Part shown: one piece after another, positions 1 through 12,000 of the stretch
Numbering within the stretch: position 1 is the first letter of the stretch
Layout: every line of letters begins with the position of its first letter
Source of the DNA: Anas platyrhynchos
Lineage: Eukaryota > Chordata > Aves > Anseriformes > Anatidae
Direction of reading: 5' to 3'
Assembly: GCF_047663525.1 (NCBI RefSeq)
Contig: NC_092591.1
Location: 52,243,501-52,307,500, forward strand
DNA length: 64,000 bases
Notes under the pieces: model-generated
What the model was told of the DNA's origin: nothing
The model's database searches: none
Seen by the model: only the letters and a program-made list of their open reading frames with translations
Position numbers and translations under genes: made by a program

Positions 1-3000
1 TTGTGGCACTCCGGCAAGACTTTCATCAGAGAAGTCGGTTACTGGTGGGCACCTTTGGAAGTTTCCCTTACAGAAGCCATTTAGCAGACTTTAATGTTAA
101 CACAGTTAAACCAGGTGTAATCAGAAAAGTGCTAAGGTGTGACATCTGTGCTGTGCCAGCAGAGGGAGTGCACTATTCAGTGATTAAAGAATTTGGGGTG
201 TCAGCCCTCCTGGAAATGTTTCCGTAGACTAGGAATGTTTCAGCTGAGCTATTTTAATATGTTCTTCTGAAGATGATAGACTGGAATAATTTGAGGCCTG
301 CTTTGTTGGATATGTAACTAAAATTCTAGAGACACAGCCAGATTATATTGGTTTCCAGAACAAATTAGCACTGCTTTGAGTCTCTGTACTTATAATCAGT
401 GATATCCAACTAAAGCTAACAACAACAAAAAGTCATACAATTCATTTTCTGGTAACATTTTCAGTGTGTGAGCATCTTTACATTACAACTTGGTTGTTGC
501 CACATATGTAAAAATGTACTGTCTATTTGCTATGAGGCTAGCGTGTTAATAGTATTTTTCCATTTGTTTGAAAACTTTTTCTTGACCTAAAACAGCTCGT
601 GCTACTGGGTATAATCAGAGTTTGAGCATAAGCTTCCAGGCTTGAAAATGTTCCTCCTGCATGAGCCTGTTGTGTAATTAAACAGTAGGCATGCCAGATG
701 CTTACTGTTTTGGGGAGAGGAGCACATTAGAGATATGTACCATCTGTAAGTCATTTTTTCAGGAGAACCCATAGAAATTAAGAATCGTGGTAGGAGACAA
801 TTTTAGGAAAAATCTGTGCGTCCTTTTGCTTAGGTTTTGGGGACAAAACCCTGTGAACACTTACTTCAGTGTTTTATGGTGATAACACCTCTTATCCAGG
901 GGTATAAGTTTGTGTGTTGCTTTTAAAAAAAAAAAAAAAAGTCTCTCTTCTTGCCTGATTAAAAACATGGAATTTAGGAGGGAAGACAGAGGACTGAAGC
1001 AAGGAGGTGAAGGTGTGATGAAAAGAAGGTACAGCAGAGTCAAAGCAGGTGGTTTTGCTGGTACACATTCAGGCTCCACTCACAGTGTCTCCACATCCTC
1101 ATCAGAGGTGTCGCATAAATTGTCCACGTAGGTTCTGGAACACAGCTACCTACTTCATTTCCTTTGGGATGAAGCTTTCTCAGTGCTTAAAATGAAGTAG
1201 TATCTTCTTAGTAACCTGTACCACAGGTTATCAGCAACGCCTCTGTAGGACACCACAAGTTTTCTGGCACGTGTCGAATAGCTCAACTTCAGTTCTAGCT
1301 AAATCACTTCCTAGGCTTGAAGTGGGAAATTTAAGATATTCAGCATAGTTTGATCCTGCAGAAATGTTAAGGTCTGTTCTGTTGCCACAAGTGTAAGCAT
1401 TTTTTAAATGTAACACTTGCTTACCCCTTCCCTTCTGACCCTCTATCTCTTTGTTGAGCGTCTCACTGGATTTCCTAGGGGATAATCTTCATGTAGGAGG
1501 GGTTACACAGAGAGAAGACCAATCTTATCCTCACAGGATAAATTACCAGCCTAGTTGGTTCTGCTGCTTAACCCTTTTGCCAGTGTTAGTCTCTAATGCG
1601 ATATAACTTTCCCCAGTGTTTAAGAACATGTTTCCTGCCACAGCTTTTAAACATGCTTCTTTCCCAACTCCTATCCTGTATTGCATAGCCCTGTCATGTC
1701 CTTAGAGCACTGATGGGTTAGGTGACCTATGAACCCCACGCTCTTGCAATTTTGGGGCTCAATCAGTCTGGCATCAAGTGTTGTGATTGCCATGACCTGC
1801 CTTCAGAATGCCCTTTAAACCACTGAAGACAAGCTTCGTAAAACCCACATCTTGGAAAACAGGGGTGCAGACAACTCGTTGCTTGGTGTTAAACAAAATA
1901 CCAAGTCAAAAGTCTGGGGGTTCTTCACTAACAAGCAAGTGCTGAAGAGCCAAGATTATATTTGCCCTCTATAGTTCCTTTCTATCAACAGTGTCTGTTT
2001 CTGTTTGCTTCACCTTTGTATGCTGCAATGGATTTTGATTTCACTTGGAAAAACAATTTGACTTGATTTGGCTCTTGGATTAAAGTACTGGGAGCCAGGG
2101 ATGCCAGGCTTGCTGTCCAGTGAAAAAAGTGGGCAGGTAATAAGCACAGAGAAGAGTTTCTCATGATTTAGGGAGCTTTTTCTCCTTCAGGAGTCACAAG
2201 AGCTACGAAGTCTGTGAGAAACAGCAAGTGCCTTGTTTCTGTTTGCAGCATCACAATATGCTAATTGCACTGGGAGTGAGGCATAAACTTGTGTTCTCCT
2301 GCAAAACGAGTGGGACTAAATAGTTGAGGGAGTGCTGGCTTAGCGCTTGATTAAGCAAGGAGATGAATTGGTTTGAAAGCTATTATGTTGTAGGGGGAAT
2401 GTGGTTTTCAGGCTTGCAGGCCAGGCTTCAGTTGGAAATTGGCATTAACAGAGGAAGGGAAAGAGTAAATTACAGCTGCATACATGCCTTGGAGTCTGTG
2501 CTAATCTTTGCCTTGATCACCTTACTTGTGCTTTTTACCGAGTGTCAACTACAAAAGGATAATAGGCCTACAAGATCAAGGATTTTTATCATTATTGGAT
2601 TTGAGAAGCTTATAATTTGCTTAAGACTTCAAAATACATAAATAGTCTGCGTTGAACTGAGGTCTGGTGTCAGTTGCACTCTTAATGGAAGAGGAGGGAA
2701 AGGGGAATTGCACCAAGTAGCAAATGCTGGGCAGGACAAGGGAATGACTCTAGACAATGCCTGAAAAGTCTGAAGTGGAGTTGAGGGGAAAAACAAACAG
2801 CAACCTATACAAAACTGAAAGGAGTGGAAGAAGCTAGAAGCTAGTCTGTTTGAAAAAGAGCGGAAAAACTTCTTATTATGCACAGGTCTACAAAAGAAGA
2901 AAAGCCTGGGGAGCAGTAACTCGGAAAGCCAGCAATCATATTTCTCTGGCATGGGTGGTCTGATGGGCTAGCTCAGTCTGCTACCCCACCTATCCTGGTA

Positions 3001-6000
3001 CCTTTCCAGAGGTCAGACAACTGTTGCTTGTCCCCTGCTAGAACCATACGTGAATTATTGCATTCGTTGCATATTGGAAAGGATAACAGCAAGAACATAA
3101 TTCTGAGAGATGTGGCGACACTGACGTGTGAGAAGAGATCTGCATGTGTGCACTTATACCATTCTAGGCAAGAGAACTTCTACATTTTTATTCAAAGTCG
3201 TAATCAAACAGGGAAGATGATGATTTAGCCAAGTCGATAATGCAGGTTGGCGACAGAAGTACAGTTGCTAGTACTTTGAAGAGGAGTAAGTGTTCTGTGA
3301 AGATAGTCATGAATATCCCTGAAACGATCCAGAGGGAGAAATTAGGTGCTGCAGTTGTCCCAGCTTGATGTGTATCATGCTCTTAGGTTCAAAGTCAGCA
3401 AGGTGGGAGAGGGAAATGGAGCTGCAACAAAGGCTTTCCAGCAATGGTAAGGGGAAGCAGTTAGCGTTTTTTTTTTTAAAGTACAAGCAATGGGTGAGCT
3501 TTTTTTTTTTTCTAGGAAAACCCTACACTTCTGTGCTTGTTTTTTTTTGTTTTGTTTTTTTTTTTTTTTTTTTGTAGGTTTGGGGTTGTGAGAAATACAC
3601 ATTGCGTTGAAACTTATTTGAGTTGTCTTTTTTCCCACACAAGTGGGAAAACTGCTTAGTTGAGGAGTTTTCCTTGCAAACTGGGCTCTGAAAGTTTGAG
3701 CTTCTAAATAGAGAAAACTTTCCTAGAAGTGCTGCTCAATGGAAGGTCACTGACAACTAACAGGGCTTGCAGAGTGTTGAAGTTCATAATTCCACTTGTA
3801 TATCATGTGTTTCCCTTTCTGCTTACTGACCTTGCCACGTGGATTATTGCATTATTTTCTGTTGAGCTGACATCAGTTTTACCCTGAGCTGAGCAAGAAT
3901 AGTTTTTATTTGTAGAAACTGGCAGGTATGAGCTGCATTAAGAAATTGTTGTTTTGAAAGAGATGCATTATGAAAACTTAATAGTAGATGCTGAGAATAG
4001 CTTCATGATCAATTTAACTAATAGTGCATGAATATAATTCCCTAGTTCTTTCAGAGTAAGTCTGCACAGGAGAGCTCCATAGGCACAGTGTCAGTCAACT
4101 AAATGTTAAATAGCTCAGTGCTTTGGTGAACCTCTGTGAATTCTCTGCCTGGGCAGTGTGAGTTATCTTATGGTAGCAGTTATGGTTTTGTACACGAGTG
4201 GGTGCATCACGGGGAATTGCTTACCTTTATTAAGGTTATGTTGCTTTGAGTGGTTATAACTTCACCCCAGATCCGTGAATGAAATCTGAAGGAGACTTCC
4301 TAGCTGCGTAATAAAATAAAAATCTTGCCCAAGTTCTCGAGCTTCATCCTTTGTTGTACTTGCACAGGCTTCATTACTGTTCGCTACACCTTTTGGAAGT
4401 GGAAAGAGTGGCTTGCAGTCATAACATCTTACTGTAGAATGACTTGTCTCTGAATATAGAACAGTGGTATTAAGTGTCTGCCTTTGTATGACAGTTGTGG
4501 CACATAAGATGTGAAAGATGACTTTGAGTATTTTACATCAGTTTTTCCTACTGCTTATAGCAGTCTGAGTGAATTTCACCTTCAAGGTGTTCTGAACTTC
4601 ACAAGTTGTCCTTCCCTAAGCTCTGCTCCTGTGCTATTGCTCAGATCAGAGTGAGAAAAGGCTGCAATTTGGTGATAAATAAGAATGGGAGAATTTATTT
4701 CTTCTGAAGAAACACTGGAAATGCATTGTTATAAATTCTAACTATTTGTTGGTCTTCTAATAAGAACTTTAAGTGTAGCACCTGTTTCGGAACATAAATC
4801 TAACCATATGGCTGTGTGTCTTTGCAGCTGAAAATAGAAACTTCTATTTCTCTAGACTAAAGTAGTCTTCCTTTTTTTTTTTTTTCTTTCTTTTTTTTCT
4901 TCCCAGAATTAGGGGTAGAAAAAAAGGTAGAAGATAGGTCTGGAGAGGAAGAGTGGACAATGTGACCAGTACTTGCCAGGCATGTAATAAATTAATTTGC
5001 AGATGCGTGAACATCAAGAAATGACAGCCGCCTTTAAAAGAATGATGAACTGGCTTTAATAAATCTCTCCCACTTGTTATGAGCATCCTGGGATTTACGA
5101 GCTAGGAGTTTGTGTGAAAGTTGACTTAAAAATAATATAGCCCTTGTCCTTTTATCTACCAAAACAAACGAAGGAGACTCCAAACTCTGTGGTAGTGTTG
5201 CTCAGAGTTTTACGCATGTATATGTGAAATTATTGGAAAAGAAGCCCTACTACTACTTCATGCTTGTGTGCTAAAGATTTTATCAGACTATATAAAACAA
5301 GGTACTGACAACTTCTGACATCAGAAAGGCTGTCTTGAACAAATTTTTCTGACACACGCATGCATTCTCACTCTGCTCTAATTCAAATTTTCAGAAAGAA
5401 ATGAGATTTCTTTGGCTGAGCTGGCAGTTTTTAAGTAATTTGGTGTTTGGCTACTCTGCCTGAAATTACCTGAGCCTTCTGTCTCCTGGGGGAGTACCTT
5501 TGGTTTCACCTGCAGCACAGGTATTTCTGTGGCAAGTAGTACTTCATTCAGAAGAATGGTTGTCTGAGGAAAGCTGAAGTGAGTTCAGTACCCACCAACT
5601 GAAGGCATGCTACTTAGGATAGTTCCCAGCCTTTCTTTTAGGTTTTCTGCCACTTTTTTCTGTCACTTTCTTCTTTCTTTATTAGATTGTCTTCAGAGAA
5701 AGAAACCCTACTGTAGAGTTCTCCCATGTCCTACCTGTGAATTCCCAGGGACTGGGACTTGCAGCACTTTGGCATTTATTAACTACACCCAGCTGCAGAA
5801 CTGGCTGTCTCTAAATCACACCTAGGTTCTTTGATTCTTTATCTGGAACACATTTATTTAGTTCTTGATCTGTTTCTTGTTGAACTGCCTGTTTCATAAT
5901 GGCATGTCTGAGGTTATGGCTGATGACGACAAAGATGTTGGCCAGTTCAGCGATTTTTGAATAAAGATCATGCAAGCAATTGGACACAGGTATTAGTGGA

Positions 6001-9000
6001 AAAACTACATTTTTGCTATAGCTTGTTTTCTTTGAATTGATGCTGGGAGCATTTTATACATGTGTATAAAGTAGAGATTTGCCAGATAATTTGAACGTGC
6101 CTGCAGAAGGCTTTGTTGGCGTTTTTACACTAGTGCTCTTGCATTACTGGAAGTCTTACCATCGACTTGGCTGGGTGAGGTGACACTGGCTCAAAGAGCT
6201 GCGTTCTGTTTCTTATTTTTTTTTAAAAACAAAACAAACAACAAAAAGTCAGTATTTTTACTGCACAAAGATATTGAATATTCATGTTTCTCTTTACATG
6301 TTACAAGAGGTAAAAACATAGATAGGAAAACCAGCTTTGCCTTATTTCACAGTTTTTTAAAGTTCTTTAAAAATGCTCATTTTAATGGAAGCAAGTGGAG
6401 GTGATGCTAAGAATGAAATCCTGTTTTGTCATCATTGTTTTTCTGTGGGGGTGTTTGTAGGGGACATTTGACTGCCTATCCAGCTGGACTTTGGAAACAG
6501 GCTACATAACAGCAAGCTGTTGGGGAGAGCGCTCTTGATTTCCACTGGCGTTGCGTACCTACTGTTACATCTCAATTGTCAGTAGCCTCATAGGTTCTTA
6601 ACCTGTGTAAGTCAAATACTAATTACTGTAGTGTGTTTTTCTGTGAATGGAATCCCATTTGGGTAGCAATAGTAACCAGCAGCTTTGTAATATGCTAAGC
6701 TTAGAGCTGTGTGTCGGCTTGCAGTTGGGATTCAGACCGTGAATGCATTTGTAAGGATTTATGATGAAGTTTCAGGCATGTGCTCCCCTCTGCATTACAA
6801 TGGGAGAAGCGATACTAGTTTTTCAAACCATTTATGGGTTGCCTAAGGGGAGGCAATTGCAGTTCATGTCCGCATGTCAATCTATGAAGATGATATGCAG
6901 CATTATACTGCCCTGACAGGCAAGTAGCAGTATGCTGCTTTTTGCCAAGGGATCTGTGGTAGAGATCATAAAGCTTGTACCAGATAAAAGATCTGCTGTT
7001 CTTGAGCTAGTATTAGACTCAGCTGAAATCATTCTTTATCCTTACAGAATTAAAATAGGCACTTGCACATCTCTTTTGAAGCATTACTATGTGAAAAAGC
7101 TCAAGTATAGTTAGTGTCAGAGTTTGTTTCGAAGTTGCATCAGACCTGTTCAGCTTTGACGTTTACCACCTCTGGAAAAGCTTGGCTTGACTTGTGGGGC
7201 AGAGCTGAGAGGTGCGTGTGTCACCAGCCCACTCCACAGAAGTAAGGTCTGTTCGATTCCTGCACGTACAGTGACCTGTCGAAGCTGTCAATGCAGCACG
7301 TCTGATGGCAGAATCTATTCCAAATGAGAAACGCCAACAAAATGCAAAACACAGCCCTTCTCTACCTCTTCCTGTGTATCGACTGTGATCAACCGAAGTC
7401 TAGTTGCCTTTCGTGATTTCTCCTTTATTCCCAAAATGGTAGGTTTTACAATTGGAAAAGCAAACAAAAACCCAAACCAGATTCCACCACGTGTAAGGGT
7501 TAATGCAGTAGTGATACTAACACAAATAGCTTGCTACAGTACGTCACGTTTGCTGCTTCTAATAAGAGTGCTTACAGGTGCTTTGTGCTCCCCTATATGC
7601 TGATTTTTTCCCCTCCGATCCAACTCAAATCTCATGTTTTAAGGTATCAAGTTATTTTGGTATCAGCAAGGATACTGTTGCATTTTGGTGCCTTTAAGTA
7701 TTTTATAGCACACTTACCCACCACTGTCTCAAGAACTTTGTTGGACAGCATTTTCATTCAAAGTTGTGTGTTACTTGTCTGATTTGTCTTTGGTGTCAGC
7801 AGGTTTGGTTGGGGGCCGGGTGGTATTTGGCACAAGCTGAATTTTTTCTTTTACTACATTATTTCTTACAGGCAGAAACTTTGGATTCGGTTCATATTTT
7901 AGGATGTTAATTAGTGTTGGAAAATTAGTTATTTCATGCTAACCGAAAATTCGTCAAGGTTTGGATCAATGCTTGGTTTGTTTCTCTCATCAGAGCTGCC
8001 TGCCCTGCGTTTGGGAAGCTTGTTTTAGGATTGCTGCTCTGGAGGATCTTTCAGCTAGGTTGCAGATGGATTGCTCACACGCCTGATGAAGGCAGCACTT
8101 TGCAGAGCAGTGGGGAACTGCTACTCCCTGGCTACTTCTCTCATGGGAGGGTAGCTTCTCTTATTGTGGACGTCTTCTGTGTAATCAGTAGGGCAACATG
8201 TTGGGGTCCTAAATGCTTTCTGTGTGTAAAGTAATGTTTATGGCAAGCTGCTGTAAAACTAGGGCTGCTCAGAACGTCCCACTGAAGCAGTAGCCTACGA
8301 GCTCATTTTCTGTACGTCTATTGCAGTAATCCTTGCCCTTTTACACAAAGGCTGCCCATGGTCAGAAGCAAACTAAATTTCTTTTGCCTACCTTCTGTCA
8401 GTAACTATTCTTGCTGTGTTAATGCTAGAAAGCTTTAATAATATTTATTGAAAAATAAAGGAGATCTGTTTGAGCAGTGTATTGGCACTGTTACCAGAAT
8501 GCTCATCTTCAGTGCTTCTGTCCAGTGCTCTTGTTGCTCCAATTTGCTTTTTTTTTTTTTTTTTTAACTTAACATCAGCAGTTCAGTAAGACCTGCTAAA
8601 ATGCATGTGGGTTTGTCACGGGGGGTGAATTTGGTCAGTCTTAGGGAAGACGGATTCATTTTATGGGGAGAGAAAGTTCATATACATGGCATAGTGTGCT
8701 GATGTTTCGGTGTTCTTCGGAAGCCATGGATGCTGCAGGGTGGTGAAGGCTTTTTTATTTACTCTTATTGTACTTCTGCTACTAGCTGGATCGGTTCACT
8801 GGTTTCAGTGCACACACTACTTGTCAGAGCCAAGTTACCCAGGTAGAATAAAAATAAACTGCCCACGCAAAGTATGGTCTCTGCTTCCCCGAGCCTTGGC
8901 TGGGGTGGAGGGGGTGGCAGCTGCTTCTGGGAGGAAGGGAGGCTTCCCTCATCTCTGGCTGTCTGGTGTCTGCATTCTCAGCCATCACGAATGTTTTCTT

Positions 9001-9007
9001 TTTGCAG
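1..9007 (+). other. HSD17B12: HSD17B12 intron (5' part outside window)
   Basis: This stretch lies upstream of the first recognisable HSD17B12 exon and ends in a splice acceptor (tttttgcag) at 9007. I looked for the preceding exons, which would carry the Rossmann glycine motif and the NNxG region, and found none, so they lie before position 1. The stretch is AT-rich with poly-A/T tracts (for example 3542-3573 and 8549-8566). I see no convincing gene or RNA in it. Confidence 0.6.
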
Positions 9008-9042
9008 ATGACACGATTGGTGCTGCCCGGCATGCTGGAAAG
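9008..9042 (+). CDS. HSD17B12: HSD17B12 coding exon (35 bp, MTRLVLPGMLE + split Arg)
   Basis: The exon is flanked by tttttgcag and gtgagt. It encodes MTRLVLPGMLE and the first two bases of an Arg codon that is completed by the next exon. This is the SDR helix just before the catalytic serine strand. Confidence 0.9.
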
Positions 9043-12000
9043 GTGAGTCACACTAACACTATCCAGACAAAGTCATCATTATTTATAGGGGAGAATCCTT
9101 TCTTGAAAAATTCATTACTGTGACTAATCAGCCTAGTCTCCATGTTTTAATGGCAGAGTAATGCTGGGTGAGTCACACTGATGGTGCATGAATCATCAGA
9201 CGGTGGAAGCCTTTTCCACTCGATTCCCTTTTTATTTTTCCTCTCCCTTCTCCACTGTTGTGGTGATTCCTTTTAGAACAGAATTAAAAAGCCCGTCTGA
9301 CTCATCAGCACTAACTCAACAACCTGCTATTCTGAGGGGGTGGTTACAGTTCCTGGGAATAACCTTCTTAAGGCTATTTCTCTAAGTCATTGTAAGTAAA
9401 ATGGATGCAAAGAATATGTTCTCATTATACAGTAGGAGGTATATTGAGGAAAGTCTGTGATCATTTGGTAAAGTAGAATTGGAGAACAGCTCTTTAAAAT
9501 AAGAGTTAATGCACACCAGTGTCACTGCGGAAGACGTGTACTGACTTCCCAGCCAGCTCCCAGGTGAAACGAAAGATACGGATGCGGTGTGCAACCTCCA
9601 GGCTGTTCTCTAGGTGATGCTGGCTGCTGCAGGATGTTTGCTGGCTGTTGCAGTGCTAACCCTGGCTGGCTGGGGGCTGCTCCAGGTCAGGGCTGAGCTG
9701 CACTCGCAGCGCCGAGGAAAGCCGTGTAGAACAAACAGTGCACGTCAGTCGCCTCGTTGTTACCTCCAGGTGAATACCATAGGAGGAGCGTGTATACGGG
9801 GCAAACCTCAACATAGGACAGATCAAGGGGAGAAAAAATTTCTTGCATCATCCTGCTATCTGGGAGTTTTCGTTGCAGATCATGGTTCAATTACACAAGT
9901 GTTGTGCAGATGGAGAACAAGTATTTCACATCTTAAACTGTTTCTTTGTGAGTACAAACCGTCAGAGCTAGTGGCCAGTCTGGGGAGCTGGTACCTAGCA
10001 TGTCAGGGTGATGACAAGCCTGGACTTTTTGGCTTAGGTAAGAATAGAAGCAGAAAAGATTTTATTTCATGCAAAGGAAATGGAATTAGAAAAACAAAGA
10101 CCCTGGAGTCTGGGGGATCTGGGAGTTGATATTCCTCAATAAAGCTGGGTTGAGGATTGCACTGCAGTAGTAGTAGTCACTCAAGGTTCTTAAGTCAAAA
10201 GTTATTCTTTGCCCGCATCCTGTAGTTGACAGATCAAGGGACCTGGCTTTTGTGAAGCCACTGTCCCCCTGAAGATGCCAACATGACTAAAGCCATCCTG
10301 CTTTCTGAGGATGAATGTACTGTTGATAAGAATTTGTGCAACTTTGAAGCTCTAACCACAGTTTATTGATTCAGTTCCTTCTTTGTCTAAAGAACTGTCG
10401 TAGTTATCCATTTGGCCGATGGATACCTTCAGCTTCACAGAACAAACAGATGTATATTCCACTTAGAGAATATCCTGTTTTCCACTAAGTATTAAACCAG
10501 GTGAGATGGTTTGAATGAAAACAGGATCCTGGTTTGCTGCCTGACTTCTGCTTCTGGCTACCGTAGAGCAAATATGGAGCAAGTTTCCATATTCCCTTTG
10601 GTTTTGCAAAGGCAGATGACTGCAGAGCCCACAACCCAGGTGTGCAGCTGCCCACCCCTGCACAGCCACGACACTGCTATGGGTCTGCTACTGCAGGAGG
10701 ACACGGATGTCCAGCGAAGCCAGGAGCAGGAAGGGCTGGTGGCTGTACTCAGCTGCTCCGTGGGCCACCCATACATTTCTCACGTGGGACTGCAGGTTAG
10801 AAAAGGAATCCAGGCTCCAGATTGGGAATCCCATTGCTCTTCCTCACTGGTTCAAGGCAGGTGGTGTGTGAGTACACAGCAGTTAACATAGCACACTACG
10901 GCATCCTGCACCCACAGTGCGCATTTTTACGTATCTGAGTATCAGTTTGATGGCCTTACATCCCAAGACAAATCCAGGAGTAGAGCAGAGCTGACATGCT
11001 TTACATCCAGGTCTGTAAGCAGAAAGCACAGGTGCGTCCTGGTGTGTCGGTTACTTCTTATTTATGATAAACACAGCGGCGTGAGATGGATGCCATTTCT
11101 GGTAATGGCATTTAGACACTGCTGTGGCTCCTCTCCTGTGCTCCGAGCACTTAAAGTGACAATTTATAATCCGCGGCTCCCGATTACACTTAAATGAGCA
11201 GTTCTCCCTGTACGTTTTCAGGCAGCTGTCTAAGGTGGGAGACTCGCGGAACTCCAAACTGAGCCTCGATGTCTTTGGGAACAACAACAACAACAAAATC
11301 AGTTGACTGTTTCTAGACAAATACCAAACTATGGTATTTATTGCCGGGGAAGTAGCAAGTGCATAATTACATTACAGAGGAAGCTTGCTCTTTCCACTTG
11401 GCGTGCAGCTGGAGCAGGCGCTGGTTGCCGCAGCAACGGGGAGACAGCTAAATTTAGCATCCCCGGACCATGCCGTGCGCTGAAGGAAGAATGACGGGGA
11501 GGTGCCGGGGTGTGCTCTGTCGGGCAGGACGCCTGCCTCGCCGCACCCTCGCCCAGGGTGCTGGTGCAGCGCGCGGCCACGCTGGAGGCAGGCGGCGGCA
11601 TCTTGCCGTGCCGGTGCCCTCGCGGTCCTTCAGGTCCCTCCCTAGGATGTTTCTTCTGCGGCTCTTGGAAGAGACAGAATCGTAATTAGAGTAATTGGAA
11701 GTGTTCCCCCTACACACACGCTGCTGTTTGTTTTTATCGGGAGATTTTAAGTTGCATGCTTTTGAAGACTGGGACTGTTTTCTGTATGAAGAGAACGCAA
11801 ACTCCAAAACCCACAGTTGCATCAACAGCTTCAAAGTGTCCACACTGCGTGTGCAAGAGGCTGGTGTTTACTTTTTTCTAAGAGGGCTTTCTTCACTGGA
11901 TCAGAACTGAATGTACCTAAGGGACGGTCACTGCAGCTGGAAAGTTGCAGTCAGACCAGCCTCTGAGGGACTTGTGCCTTACCACCCGAGTGCCAGCCTC

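Noticed and set aside
6735..6765. Possible missing HSD17B12 exon (accgtgaatgcatttgtaag)
   Set aside because: There is no GT donor after it and the frame does not give the expected residues before MTRLVLPG.
1..9007. MIR129-2/MIR670 homologs, which lie near HSD17B12 in mammals
   Set aside because: In human they lie upstream of the whole HSD17B12 gene, which is outside this window, and no matching hairpin was seen.
9614..10129. 171-residue open frame with a hydrophobic start
   Set aside because: It lies in an HSD17B12 intron; the hydrophobic part comes from repeated gctggctg sequence and the remainder resembles no protein I know.
10511..10891. 126-residue open frame
   Set aside because: It is intronic, has no recognisable motif, and overlapping frames on the other strand are equally open, as in GC-rich non-coding DNA.
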